Origin: Chrysopilus asiliformis
Taxonomy: Eukaryota; Arthropoda; Insecta; Diptera; Rhagionidae
Assembly: GCA_964034945.1 (NCBI GenBank)
Contig: OZ035962.1
Span: 70,012,274-70,076,273, forward strand
Length of the DNA: 64,000 nucleotides
Direction: 5' to 3'
Below the pieces are notes generated by a model that did no database searches, had not been told where the DNA came from, and saw only the letters and a program-made list of their open reading frames with translations. The first letter of the stretch is position 1; every line of letters begins with the position of its first letter. The translations under genes were made by a program, and so were the position numbers. Shown one piece after another: positions 33,666-46,273 of the stretch.

Positions 33666-34491
33666 TAATTTTTTCAGTTTGCTTTTCAGTCTACTAGAAA
33701 TTTTTTAGACTTAGTTTTTTCAGTCTACTGGTCAATTTTTTCTCAAGCGAAATGTTGGAAACTAAAAATGTTTACACTTTCGGTATGGCCAGAGGTGGAT
33801 TACCGCCAAGACGCACGCTTAGAACTTCCGGGTTCGGGGGCCACCAAATCAAGAAAACTAACAATATATATTTTTACTATACTTTATTTAAAAGAAAAAA
33901 AAACAAGAAAAAGGTGGAAAATTATAACTTCAATAGCATGTTGGGCCCTCAATCAAAGAGTAAGCATTTTTGTCTTTGGGAAATAAAGGCAATATGTAAG
34001 AGAGTAAACAAACGAAGATAACACAAATTGAGCCTTCGATTTAAAGAAATAACCAGTTTTCAGAACTTTATTATTTCGTTCTTTTCGCTCTTTAAAGTTT
34101 CGCTCTTAACGACAAGAACGTTTGCCATGGTTTCCAACTCTCGTTCTCGGGAACAAAAATGAGTGTAACCGTTCTCTAAAGAGAGACATTTTGAGGTCGG
34201 CGCTACTGTTCGTAGGAGTCGGAACGATCGATGTACATTTTTCGTTCTTCCAAATTGTTTCTATTTGAGTTTTCGCTCCTTGTTCAAGTGGATCTTCCAT
34301 AAAAATGAATTAATATAAGTATGTATTTGATTAGTGAGAAAAAGCTATTTCGCCCCCAGCATTAAAGCTCTGTTCTCAAAGAACGTAAAAACAAAGCGCA
34401 AATGTAAAAATCTTAAGAGCAGGAGCGTAATTTCGTTCTCGTTCTAAGGAGCGTTTTATAGAAAAGTAAAATTTCGTTCCCTAGAGAATGA

Positions 34492-34690
34492 TTATACCCG
34501 TATGGTGAAACCAAAGGGTATATTAAATTTGCCTTACCGTTTGTAATGCTAAGATCCCGTCATCACACACAAAAATGAATTACACCAGTGTGTTCAGAAT
34601 GAAAAAAAAAGAAATTTTGCATGTCCGTCCGTCTGTGGCGCGGATTGCGGGCGCACGTATTGAGCTAGAGACTTGAAATTTTACGCAGAT
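34492..34690 (+). mobile_element. GTCY-core element, 5' fragment (copy 4)
   Basis: It starts TTATACCCGTATGGTGAAAC, keeps a very short GTCCGTCCGTCTG core and stops after CGCAGATTCGTCA. The whole 3' half is missing. Confidence 0.68.
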
Positions 34691-34902
34691 TCGTCATTGG
34701 TCAAAAAAAATTTTCCCTGCGGACATTCTTCTTTTGCTGCTTTTGGAATAAAATTTAGCAATTCTATTATAGAAAAGGCATGAAAACAGCTCTGAGGGGG
34801 TATAAGCCGAAAAAGTTTGGACAACGAGAATCTTAAATTGTCATGGGGGCATAAAATTTTTCCTATGCCCAAGGCCTCTAGTTGTGATCGCGTTGAAAAC
34901 TT

Positions 34903-35402
34903 AATCAGCCCTATTCCCGTAACCGGCGGGACGTGTATACGCCACGCAAGTTTTATCTCGATCGAATGAAATTTTCTTATTCTAGTAGACGTAGAAACGC
35001 AGTTTTATTCAGTCCCGCGGTGACTATTTTGACAGTTTTGCTGATTTGATACGCATGAAGTTTTATTTGTTCAATTAAATGATTGTACTGCGTCTAGTTA
35101 GTTTTTCCTGACCTTCAAAACTTATATTTAGTTAAAATTCATTGAATGTATAAATAAAATTCACATTTTTATTCAAACTTTCTATTTAATTGATTGGTCC
35201 CGCAACGATTTACTCGCGGGAAATAAATGTATGGAAAAGTCAAAACATTCGCGGGTGCGTTTAGTGTAATACCGAAAGTAAAACGTTTTCAGCACCACGG
35301 CACACGCCGGGACAATTGCGTTTAGCAGAATGCAAATTTTCTGCGGGAAACGCCAAATCCCGCGGCGTACACGTCCCGCCGGTTACGGGAATAGGGCTGA
35401 TT
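34903..35402. mobile_element. 500-bp MITE with AATCAGCCCTATTCCCG ends
   Basis: The arms begin AATCAGCCCTATTCCCGTAA and match for about 35 bp (through CCGGCGGGACGTGTA). The interior repeats short GCGGG words. The target duplication cannot be fixed, because the right flank is an ATT repeat. Confidence 0.78.
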
Positions 35403-35874
35403 ATTATTAAATAATAATAAATATTTATTTACCGTGCACAAGACGTTTCGGACATTCTGTGATGTTCATGGGGACTGGTGTCACTTTCCATACAGAGGAT
35501 TCGGCCGTAAATTATAACTGTGTGCACGATCCTTATTTTAGAAACTAGTCCCTATTTTAGAAATAAGCTGAAAGAACTTTCACAGATGTAGTATTAATCA
35601 GCTTCTTGAAAACGAGTTTATCTTTTTTACTGTTATTTTTTATAAAGCAATTTTTTATGACATCAACCTATTGTTGCAGAGAAAATATTGAAAAACGGAA
35701 GTATCGTAAGCTAGTAAAATATAACTTAAATTTATTTGCAATTTAATGTCAAATTTAGAAAATTCGAAACACGGTAGCGTACATTCACCCATATATGTAT
35801 TTTATTGAAAAAAAAAACCTAAAAATACAAATTACAATGAATTCATATTAATTTCTTCACATTTTCTGCTTTAG

Positions 35875-36016
35875 ATTACACCAAATCTACCGCAACCGAG
35901 CCGTCCAGATCCACAGAGATCAGCTTTGGAGAAACTTTTTATTGAAATTTCTGGAAACGACATGGAAGTTGATTGGATGGAACTTAAACGTATCTTGGAT
36001 CACTCAATGAGAGATG
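35875..36016 (+). CDS. CalpA: Calpain-A exon: linker and first EF-hand
   Basis: TGCTTTAG acceptor, 142 bp, GTGAGT donor at 36017 (phase 0 in, 1 out). It encodes ITPNLPQPSRPDPQRSALEK, then LFIEISGNDMEVDWMELKRI and LDHSMRD, the first EF-hand of the penta-EF-hand domain as in fly CalpA. EF1 in calpains binds Ca2+ through a short loop of the GNDMEVDW type. It lies 10.5 kb from the last micro-exon across an intron filled with transposons. Confidence 0.95.
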
Positions 36017-37749
36017 GTGAGTGTCGATTGGCATAACTAGATTTATGTGCCATCCTAACTACTGTTCTGTTAAGTGAAACACTTTATAACAGATACTCGA
36101 CTCTTTTTTAAAAAAAAAACAGCAACTAACAACTTTGTATAACTAAACTACTTGATGCTATCATCATATTTGATCACTTATTGATACTTTTGTGAGAGCG
36201 ACAAATTTATAGCTAAATGTCGCAAGTTATATTTTATATGTGGATTTTTCAGTAACAGTTTTTTTTTTGTTTCGTTCATTGTTTTGAAATTTTATTTTTT
36301 TGTCAGCAGCGCTTTAAGTCTACAATTTTGAATTTCCCAAAAGAAATCTCCGTATAAAGTGCCTAATCCATAATGTTTTTTAAGGTAAGCTTTAGGCTTG
36401 CAAAACTGTAGATAATTAGATAATTTGCATATTACTCATCTGATGATTTTTGTGGAATTAGTATCATTATTTTCGTAAAATCGTAATACCACAACATCTA
36501 AATTCCATTTTAGTCAAAAAATACGAGTACATCATTGTGTATATCAGAAAAGATTTTTAGTGTAAAATTAGTCTTAGTACAAACATTGTTTTCATAATGT
36601 AAACGCTTGCTAAAAAAAATACTGAGATATCTTAACATATTCGCAACCGCTGACGTGAATTCATGTCAGTTTGAATTCTAGTTCTGGTTTTTTTTATAGC
36701 TTTTTTATTAGGAAATGCAAAATCGATTTTAGATTTTTTCGATTTTCGCTCATATTAAAACTGAATTAAATCGGTTTTAAAGTCGAAATAATTTTGTATC
36801 CTATAAAGACATGTGTTCTCCAACCCATACCTCACCAAGCTCCTCACATGCTTAAAATTTTTATCCATAGCGGCAGAACATTTTACGCAATTATGACCAA
36901 TATTGTCACATTTTAAGTACCTCTTAAAAGCTTTTGCGACATTTCTGTTACTGCCAAATTGGTAGTGAGAGTACTCGTGCCGCCCGGTTAAGTAGAATCG
37001 ATGAAAAGAAATCGTAAGTTCGAAACTTTCAGTACTCAGTGATTCAGGTATGGATTGTCGATTCTCGTGACTATGAGAATAGCAAACTTCACGTGAAATG
37101 ACGTGACAATTGTCACATCGATCGATGTAACGCGCTGTAGCTGTTGCTTACCTATAATTTATATTATTAGCACTTATCCGGCTTGAAAGACCATATGTAG
37201 AAAAAAAGCCACGTCCGTTTACAGTTCAATAACAATCTTTATTTTAACTATATTTCAAATTAACAATTGTCCCTTTGTTCTTTACAAAAATCGTACATCG
37301 AATGGAATTCAAACAAACCGTTACAAAGCGAGAACAAGAATGCGCGTCCGAAAGAGCACCGAAGGCATACTCATTCGAATAAAGTTTTACGCTGTCATTT
37401 TTCAGTGCTGTCATATATTCTCAGACTTGAAACAAATTAAATCAAACAAATTCTACTTCATAACTCTACAACACGCGCTAATGGAAATGTGGGTGTCTGA
37501 ACGCGTTTATTGTCGCGTTCAATGTACTAGCTAAGGCTAAAAAGAATTTCAGTAAAGGAGAATTTAAAAAAAAATATGGAAGCAATTATTAAAAGTTGCA
37601 CCTTTTCTGTTTCACTAATATATCTATCTATTTCTCGTATTGGTACAATTTTAAGACCATTTAGGCATAGCCCAATAATACAAGGAAACCGTGTTCCTTG
37701 TATTGTTAGGGTAAAATTATGCATCAACAAAATGATCACATCAAAATGT
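36017..37749. other. Calpain intron sequence without recognised features
   Basis: No repeat family or exon that I can support. A hairpin lies at about 37674-37705 (AATACAAGGAA facing TTCCTTGTATT), just before an old GTCY-type copy. Confidence 0.4.
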
Positions 37750-38210
37750 AGCATATTGTTTGTAACGCATCGAACCAATCGTCAAACACAAAAATGAACT
37801 ATACCAGGGTGTTCCGAATCACAAAAGATTTTGATTTCCGCATGTCCGTCTGTCTGTCTGTCTATCTGTCCATGAACACCACAACTTTCGAAAGGATTGA
37901 ACTAGAGACTTGAAATTTTGTGTAGTTGCGATTCTCGTAAATGGCAACGCTAAGTTTTTGAACGCACAGTATTGAACCTTTCCTGGCCCGTACAAACGAA
38001 ACCGTTTTTTACAATTTTCTTAAAAACTATGAGTAGTATTGAAAGATTTATAGAGGTAAAATGTGTTTTCAATATGATTTTTGCATGACCGTTCCATACA
38101 TCAAAATACAATTTAACCAATCCTTCCCCACTTCTTGCATTGATTTCTTCCATGAAAATTTTATCTGCCCTCATATAGAGTATTTGACGATTGGCCCCTG
38201 GGAATTGTAG
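37750..38210 (+). mobile_element. Diverged GTCY-core element
   Basis: It retains AAAATGAACTATACCAGGGT, CATGTCCGTCTGTCTGTCTG, AACTAGAGACTTGAAATTTT and ATGGCAACGCTAAGTTTTT in the order of the main family, but ends differ. A similar old copy is at 40970-41225. These look like an older subfamily. Confidence 0.55.
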
Positions 38211-38614
38211 CTCTTATGTTTGTTACTAACTTTGTGGAGTAAGTTGTCTACATAAACGTAAGGTAAATTAAGGACGTAGTAGTTTACAGTCACCCTGTTT
38301 TAGACGTAATTTCAAACATTTTTTGGTTGCCTGATTTAGGGTGGATTTAACCAATTTTTGTGTAAACTTACGACAAAAATACGGAAACGTGTTCCACATC
38401 TATTTCGCAATCGTACCACGCTGAAATTCTACTTCAAAAACTTGTCACATCACATTGAAGTTCTATTGGTACTTATCCTATTATTTTTCTACGCTAGATA
38501 GAAAAATATATGGTACTTTCAAAATAATTGCAGTCAATTTTTGGAACAGAAATGAAATTTGCCTAGGATACCGTACCCGTATAATTCCAAGTGGATCCAA
38601 AAATATTTTGAACT

Positions 38615-38922
38615 AGCTTGCATACCTGTCGTTGCCGGGTTAAGTTTTTTCAAATTTTTTTTTGATGGTCTATGTTGGAGCTAAACTTCAGGCCAATCGG
38701 TACAGTAGTTTCCCAGCGAAAGAGTAACATAGTGCAAAAACTAAGTTTCGAAATCACTTTACCCCCTCCCCTTACTCCCCCCATCCCTCGCACTACTTTT
38801 CCATATGCCTATGTTGGAACCAGAACTACCACAGACACTCATGCCAAATTTCAGGTCAATCGGTTCAGCCGTTTTTGCGTGAAAGAGGAACAGACACAGA
38901 CAGACACCAACTCATTTTTATA
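38615..38922 (+). repeat. Old interspersed repeat ending in a CAGACAGACACC tract
   Basis: It starts near GCATACCTGTCGTTGCCGGG, has the words GGTCAATCGGTTCAGCCGTT and ends ACAGACACAGACAGACACCA, CTCATTTTTATATATGAGGC. This order is common in insect genomes at 3' ends of LINE or Helitron-like repeats. The family is not determined. Confidence 0.5.
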
Positions 38923-38924
38923 TA

Positions 38925-39172
38925 TGAGGCGTTAAAAGCTAGAGTGGACCAAGCCACATAATCGAGTTTTTAAAGTTTTTCCACTTTTGTACTATTATTG
39001 ACTGTAAATTTTTGGAAAAAAAATTTCTGTGGACTTTATTACTCAATGTTGAAATGTTCTTTTGTGCATCCAAACATTTTTATGTAAAAACTCACTCGCA
39101 ATAGTGATTCAAACACAAAAAAATTCACGATTTCGACATGTGGGTTGGTCCACTCTAGCTTTTAACGCCTCA
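38925..39172. mobile_element. MITE with TGAGGCGTTAAAAGC ends (TA duplication)
   Basis: The arms TGAGGCGTTAAAAGCTAGAG...ACCAA and their complement match for about 30 bp, with TA on both sides. A partial second copy (right half only) lies at about 41797-41942, ending CAACGCCTCATG. Confidence 0.78.
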
Positions 39173-39988
39173 TATTAGTATGATTTTACAAACGAAAATT
39201 GTGTGATACATTTGAACACGGTACAAAAATTCCAATATTGGTCAATTGGGTATTTCAGGTTTAAAAACAATGAATTTTTAACATCCCAAAAATTAGAGCG
39301 AACTTAATAAAACGATTTTGAAAATAAAACAAATTGGTTGAAATATCCACGATAAATTGTTTACCAAATATGTACTTATATGGGATTTTTTCAAAGCAAT
39401 TTTTTCGATGACTTAAAACTGAAGCCAATCCAACCAACCCAATAATTAATATATTTGGCTCCTGTCAAAAAAAAACTCCTGTTTTGTATTTAATTTTTTT
39501 TATCTTGAAATAAAAAGTTGTTTTGCTGGTTAATAATGTTTTGTTGATTGAATTTGATTAAAATAGTGCTTTTAGATTGTTCACATCATTTCTTGTTGTT
39601 TGGAAACATTGATCCAAAATTTATTCCAAATTTTTTTTAGAAAATGCTGCAAGCTAATTTTTAAAAGCATTATTTACAGGAAAAAAAACGTTGAGATATA
39701 TAAATGCTGAAAAAAAATGTTTTTTTTATCACATTTTTGTTAATTAGTGAAGTATTAGTCTCATCTGACATTCGGTTCTTTGTTGGCCGTTTGTTTTTTT
39801 CTCTTCTTTTATTTCATATTGCAAAATTCTCAAAAAAACGAACTAAACTGATCAAAATGAATTAAAATTCAAAATAAATAAATGTGTTGCCGATTGCCGC
39901 CAAATATAATATGGACCACAATAAATACGAAATTATTTAATTGATATCTAAAAATCAAATTGAATACAAAAAAACTCATGGAGAGTAG
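39173..39988. other. Calpain intron upstream of the insertion exon
   Basis: AT-rich, no features recognised. The acceptor for the next exon (GAGAGTAG at 39981-39988) has a poor pyrimidine tract, which fits weak or regulated splicing. Confidence 0.4.
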
Positions 39989-40225
39989 ATCTGCCTAAGG
40001 GGCCGTACAATGGATACCAAGAAACAACAAATGTTGGTTTTGTGAATGCGGGACGCGGTGATGGAGGTGGTCCTGGTGGCAATGGAGATGCGGGAGGAGG
40101 AAGTATACTGGCACTAATTTGTGGTCCATTTTGTAAGGACACGCCAATCGGTGAGGCGATGGGTCTTAATGAACCGCCAGCGACCAATGTTGCTGGCAAT
40201 GCAACACATGCGCCGATCACTTCCG
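39989..40225 (+). CDS. CalpA: Calpain-A exon: hydrophobic insertion in the EF-hand domain
   Basis: 237 bp (79 codons), phase 1 in and 1 out, from a weak AG acceptor (39987-39988) to a GTGAGA donor at 40226. Joined to the previous exon it reads HSMRD then DLPKGPYNGYQETTNVGF, a Gly-rich stretch (RGDGGGPGGNGDAGGG), the hydrophobic SILALICGPFCKDTPIGEAM and GLNEPPATNVAG. Fly CalpA is known to carry such an insertion with a hydrophobic segment between the first and second EF-hands, and the LICGPF-K-TP core is shared. The insertion is thought to help membrane association. Both junctions are phase 1, so skipping would restore a normal EF-hand domain in frame. Confidence 0.88.
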
Positions 40226-42205
40226 GTGAGAATCACTGATATTTTTTTTATATTTTGTTTTTTTCCTCTCATTAGAAAATTTTGAATTTCCAAAAAATAT
40301 AGCTTTCGTTTTATGGTTCCTTTATTTTAAAATTGCTTCAGAATTATTTTGTTTGGCACATTATACAAAACCTGCTCAAAATATTTACTCTATGTGTTCG
40401 AAATTTCCCCACAACATTTTCCTTCCATGTATTAAAAGTATACAGCCTACACATTTTTTTATAGTTTTCATTTATTTTTCAAAAAACTAACATGGATATA
40501 TTACATCATTTGCTTTATTAAATTTCGCGTTTTTTACTTTGGTGACACACATTAGACTTGTACACTTTTTTTAATTCAGGAAATTTCATTTACATCTATA
40601 GAAGTTCTCTTTTCTAACTAAGCGTCATATTTAAAAAAAATAAACATTTTAATTTAATATATATGCACAGGACACTATTATTTGTAAATAACGTTTAAAA
40701 GGGTTTTGTTTTTGTTTCATTTAAAAAAAAATTACATCAGATATATATAAGAAACACTGTTTTTTACATGTACGGTAAGTTAATTATACACCTAATGTAA
40801 GGAATGGGAATGACATTTTTACATTTTTAGATCTTTACACAGATTTATCCAAGAGGTTTGTGTAGCATTTTCAATAGCGCATTTTCGTACAATGAACTAA
40901 TAAACAAAAAAATAACAATAATCATTTTTACTTCATTTTATAAAAGTGATAATTTTTTCATTTTGTATATGAGATTCATATAGGAGTATATTAGATTCAG
41001 TTTGTAACGAAACCAACAGTCGGATACAAAAATGAACTACACCAGGGTAATTAGTTTTGATTTCTGCCTGTCCGACCGTCCGTCTTTCCGACCGCCCGTC
41101 TTTGCGACCGTCCATCTGTCCGTGAACACCAGAACTTTCAAAGGGATTGAGCTAATAATAAAAAAGTTATAAAATGCTGAATTCTTGAACAGGTAAAATC
41201 GGAACATTACTTCCCCCTCCCCCATAGTTTTAATAATGTTTAAATAACTATCAGTGACTTCAACGTGTTAAAATTTAAAATAAAATCGGAGCAACAGAAA
41301 TCCGTCTGTTTCCACAGAGCAAAAAACTGGTCTAAAAATTGCTCTTTCTGCTCGAAAAAGAGAAATTGCTCTGCCATTCAAATAGGCCAATTTTTCGTGG
41401 AGTGGTCTAAAATCTTTCAATCGAATACGAATTTTTGGAGGGAGCAATTTTCGAGAAAAAAGAGCAAGCCATTCGAATACGCCATAAGAAACTTTGCTTT
41501 TTTATTGAAAAATAAAGAATTTACAAAAATTGGATGACCCACTTTGAGGTTATAACATTTTAAAAAATAGAACTGACTAAAAAAATTAAAGCGCTAAAAA
41601 TAAAAAAAAATCCCTAACATTTTTAATTACCGAGTAAGCATGTGAAATCGTCCCCTGCTCCGACTTATCTGATTTTTTTAAAAGTAGGATTTTATGGATC
41701 TGAAGCCGTGACAATTTTTCAGCTCCTAAAAATTTATACCGTAATATATTTTTTCGTCTTCAAGAATTTTTTTTGACAACCCGATTGTCCAATTTCTGTG
41801 GACTTTATTACTCAATGTTGAAATGTTCTTTTGTACATCCAAACATTTTTATCCAAAAACTCACTCGCAATAGTGATTCAAACATAAAAAAATTCACGAT
41901 TTCGACATGTGGGTTGAGCCACTCTTGCTATCAACGCCTCATGTACTCACTGTTCATTATCAAAAACAATTATGATCATCTTCCGATCATAGTTTCCCAA
42001 GAAAAAAAATTATTTAATGTTTCAGAAAATTTTTATCCTATGTTCTAGTCCATCGACTCCTTTTTTTCGTCAAATATATGTTGTATGCATACGTGTCCTA
42101 CAGGGTGAGCCGATGTGTGGATATTTTTTTTGCAAAAATATATTATGGGATATCAACAAAATTCGATGAAATTCACGCTAAAACGTACTATATATTAAAC
42201 ATAAC
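40226..42205. other. Downstream intron with old repeat fragments
   Basis: No further calpain exon was found; the expected next peptide would contain a CRSMVA/MLD-type second EF-hand. Recognised pieces are an old GTCY copy (40970-41225) and half of the TGAGGCG MITE (41797-41942). A stretch at 41300-41490 repeats GAGCAA/TTGCTC words. Confidence 0.45.
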
Positions 42206-43494
42206 AAAAGCTATAATTGCCAATCTGGCAATTATTGAAAACCCGTATGGTGATTTAATTGAACGGCGCACACTGGGGCAAGAGGCTTGTAAAGCTGGCA
42301 AAAAATAAAACAACACGTAAAACAAAGTTTTATTAAACAATTATTTACTAAGACCTATTTAGTGGACTATAGAAACCTTATTCATACGCTTTTAGTTTTA
42401 AAAAAATTTCTCATATTTTGTAAATAGACAGTTTTTAATGTGCTAAAAATCACTTCACAAACTCTCTTCACTTGTTCTTTTCTGGTCACAAACAATGTAT
42501 TTGCACTTGTTCCTAAAATATAAAGATAGAATTCGAAGCGTGTGGGTAAACTGAGACAAAGATTTCGCATAACTTCATTACGGAAAAATATTCATAAATA
42601 ACAAAGTAGCAAAAAGTAGCAAAATGAGTAAATTGTTATTTATTCTTCTACTTGTATATATTTTTAAAAAAAATCTATTATAATTGTGACAAAAATCCGA
42701 CCGCCACTTTACTTATGCATATATTTTTACAAATTAATCATGCCAAATAAAATAAAAATGATCAAATTGAAGTTATATACCTACCTGAAGTTGTTGGTTC
42801 CATAGTCTAAAAAACTTATTTTTAAGCAATTAAATCACAAAACTAAAAGTTGAACAATAATAGAAATATCCAAAACGGTACACTCTACTGACGAACGGAA
42901 CAAGCTGCCGAACTTTTTATTAACGTTTAAGTGTACGTTGAGAAGTACTTTATCAAATGGCTATAGCCTAGTATTTATAAATTGTATTTATTGTTTTGTA
43001 TTTTTTGCCAGCTTTACAAGCCTCTTGCCCCAGTGTGCGGCGTATCAAAATTTCATTTGAATTCAAATTTTCCAATAAGATTTTTTTAAAACTTGTTCCA
43101 ATTGGATTTTGATGTATGGGAGTTTTATGTAGAATCATATTCTAAATAACTTTTGTTCTTGGACTTTTTTGATAAGATGCACAGTTTTTGAGATATTCGC
43201 GAAAAACGTTTTCGTTCCTATGGGGGGTACCCCCCTAATGGTCCATTTTTGCCCATTAACGAACTTAGCCTCGCATTTTACGAAAAACGGATCTGCACAA
43301 AATTTCAAGTCTAGCTCAATCCATGCGCCCGCAATCGCGCCACAGACAGACGGACGGACATGGAAAATTCAACTTTTTTTATCATTCTAAACACACTGGT
43401 GTAATTCATTTTTGTGTGTGATGACGGGATCTTGGCGTTACAAACGGTAAGGCAAAGTTAATATACCCTTTGGTTTCACCATACGGGTATAAAA
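42206..43494 (-). mobile_element. GTCY-core element, reverse copy split by a Transib-like element
   Basis: The left part (AACAAAAGCTATAATTGCCA to GATTTAATTGAACGGCG) and right part (from TATCAAAATTTC at 43043 to CACCATACGGGTATAAAAAT) join exactly at the insertion, as shown by the intact copy at 27989-28581, which reads AATTGAACGGCG without a break. Confidence 0.8.
42269..43037. mobile_element. Transib-like non-autonomous element (CGGCG duplication)
   Basis: 769 bp with 37-bp perfect inverted ends starting CACACTGGGGCAAGAGGC, flanked by the 5-bp GC-rich duplication CGGCG (42264-42268 and 43038-43042). Transib elements have CAC-starting ends resembling the RAG recombination-signal heptamer and 5-bp duplications of CGNCG type. 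No transposase frame is present. The end heptamer CACACTG differs by one base from the RAG consensus CACAGTG. Confidence 0.75.
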
Positions 43495-43727
43495 ATGTGT
43501 CTTATTTTTCAGCGTTTTTCGATTAAATCGTAATAATAAGTATCGAAAAAGATCACCAAAATTTTTTTCCTGAAACAAAAAAAACAATCGGGGCGTACAG
43601 AGAAGAAGATAGAAATTTGAGAAAAATTAAAATCTTGAAAATGTTAACTTCTGAACGAATTTTTTGTGTTATTTTAGGAAAACAACATTAAATGCTCTCT
43701 CTTCTCTAACTTATTATAATAACATAT

Positions 43728-44405
43728 CTGTGGTGACAAGTCATAAGGGCCTAAGTCGACTTTAGTCGTTTTCAATGTTTTTACAGAATTGAAATTTTTT
43801 GCAAAAACTCTTCCATTCTGTGCCACCCGTTTTTCACTAGCTTCATTTTTTACCGTTATATGCTGTGGTGCCAAACGACTTAAGTCATGAAATGAAAATA
43901 TGAATTTTGGAACAGTGACTAAAGTCATCTTCCATATAGTTTTATATAGACTTAATGCACTCTAATGGGCGAGAAGCTGCATTGATTTGATCATTTTTGC
44001 ACGTGGAATAGTGACTTAAGTCGAGTTAGGTCACTCTTCGTTTTTGACTTTTTCGAAACGAGCAGGCTAAAGTCTGTTTTGGCCTCTTTTCCAAATCGGG
44101 GTATAGGTTTTTAGGGGCTTAACTTGACTTTAGTCATTGATTGTAGCCATTTCTAAGACATAAAAAAGTTTTGAAAGAGTGGCTAAAGTAAAATAATCCT
44201 TAATTTCTCTGAAAATATTAAATTTTAATAAACCAGGTTAAACCAATCGTAAAAAGCTTATTTTTCATAATATTTTGTAGTTATAGGTTTTTGAATTCGG
44301 TTTGATACCCTTTTGCCACCGACAGTTAAAATTTCATAAATATTAAAATGCTTCTCCTGAAAAATCAAGAAATTCGACTTAGGCCCTTATGACTTGTCAC
44401 CACAG
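43728..44405. mobile_element. 678-bp MITE with CTGTGGTGACAAGTC ends
   Basis: Perfect inverted ends of about 32 bp begin CTGTGGTGACAAGTCATAAG and end in GACTTAGGCCC. ATAT flanks both sides (43724-43727, 44406-44409) and may be a 4-bp duplication. The interior repeats CTTAAGTCG/CGACTTTAGTC words. Superfamily unknown. Confidence 0.8.
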
Positions 44406-44669
44406 ATATAATTATCTTTGTAAAAATATTGAAATCAAAATAAAACGGATAATTCATTTCAGTTAAGTCGGAAAAGGGGCCGATTTCACACAATTACCCT
44501 TTGAGTCCCAGAAAAATTTAAATTGTTACTAAAGTCTAGCTTAAACTGCGTGCACGAAGAAAAAAAATCGGAAGCAAATTCGCATTTTGCTAATATATTT
44601 TTCTGATCAAAAATAATCTTTATAATGTGACTAATTTCACGGTACCGCTAAACTCATTTATAAAATATT

Positions 44670-45161
44670 CAGGGTATTCACAGTCCTCTTTTAAATTGCG
44701 GGTAATTTTACCGCTCGGTAATTCAGTCAAATTTAACAGATTTTTACCGAGACGGTAATTTGGTTCATGTAAAAATGAATTACCGGATTCGGTAATTGTA
44801 GACATGCCTTGAGTCGTGTTTTCCGGCCCGGTTATTCGGTATCAAGAATCAACCGCGAGTGGCGCTAGTAATGTTTTTAGTTGTCAACTTTTCTCGCTGG
44901 TTATTTCATCGGACTGCAAATTTTTTCAATTTTGATAGCCGTTGCCACAATAGAAATTCAAAAGAATTCATCAAACATGGATTTAAAGGTATGTCACATA
45001 TTTTACAATCAAATTCGCAGTTCATGATTTGGTCACGTATCTAATAACAGCGCTGTTCTCAAATCTGTGCTGTGGGATGTTCACAGCAGAATATTTTCAG
45101 TCTTTTAATATTACCGAAAACACCGAATACCCAAAATTAAAAGAGGACTGTGAATACCCTG
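44670..45161. mobile_element. 492-bp MITE with CAGGGTATTCACAGTCC ends
   Basis: Perfect arms of about 25 bp begin CAGGGTATTCACAGTCCTCT. The interior has several GGTAATT/AATTACC words in its left part. ATT lies on both outer sides, but the flanking octamers do not match, so a hAT assignment is not supported. Confidence 0.72.
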
Positions 45162-45799
45162 ATTGTGTTCTTAACAATTTGATATCCGTGAATTTTTATT
45201 GTAGAATTATCAAGAAAATTCTGGCATGCCACACAATGTGAATTGCAAAATCTCCTAAGATCGTAAAAGTTTTTAGCAACAAAGAAACGAGGCTTGATTT
45301 CTGAAAAGTTCCCAATTACAAAAATTTGATAAATTTCCGAAAAAAAACTTCAGGTAGCAGGCAGTAATGCATTTGTTTTTTTTTGTATGGTTTTATTCAC
45401 GAAATTTTCGTCAAAAAAGTAACAAATAACAAACAAATTAATGCCGAAGAGTCGTCAGAGAAATTATTATTGCTTTCGTCCCTTTTTATAACAGTTCAGT
45501 ACTATTTTGGCCAGATTTAGCTCTATTTCATTACAGTAAAGCAGCCATAGATTGTTACATACGAAAAAGTGCCTCTAATGTGACCACGGAGGTCCATCCA
45601 TCAAACACAAATTAAGCTAATTAAAACTTATTGGGAAATAGTAAAAAGGAAGTTGTTAAGAACTAAGGAGAGTATAAAAATTTACCAAAAATTTGAACGA
45701 CAATGGTTAAACGGAAATGAAACGAGTCAGCAAAGTTCAAAATTTAAAAATTTGCGTGAACAACAATTAAATAAAAAAATCTGATGTGAACAGCATATG
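45162..45799. other. Sequence between two mobile elements
   Basis: No features recognised. Confidence 0.4.
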
Positions 45800-46273
45800 A
45801 CTTTCTTATACAACATCTACGTTTTTGCGCAATTTAAGAGTACACTATAACCAGACGAATAAAATTTTAATTTTTATAAAAAAGTGTGTTTTTTATGATA
45901 TCGATTTACGCTATAAGGCAAAAATGTAGAGAATTTCAACGTTTTTAATTCTACGTTTAGCTGTATTTTCGAAAAACCATTAGTTTGCAAGCATTTCGCA
46001 GACATCTATTTTTTAAAGTTTTAATAAAAATATTTCAATAACGATAAAAGATAACGGATAACAGTAAAAGACAAAATTGTGGCAAATATTATTCTCTTCA
46101 ATTCATTACATATATTGAGCCGCCAAAAACCCGTTAATTTTCGAAATAATGGTAAAAACCTGATATTTCTAAATAACGATATATCTCGATAACGACTTGA
46201 GATGTACAGTTCTAGTGAAAGACTAAACATGTAAAAAAATTTAATCATATAGAAGACTACTTGAAAACGCGTA

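Noticed and set aside
44670..45161. hAT assignment for the CAGGGTATTC element
   Set aside because: The flanking octamers AAAATATT and ATTGTGTT do not match, so the 8-bp duplication expected of hAT is not shown.
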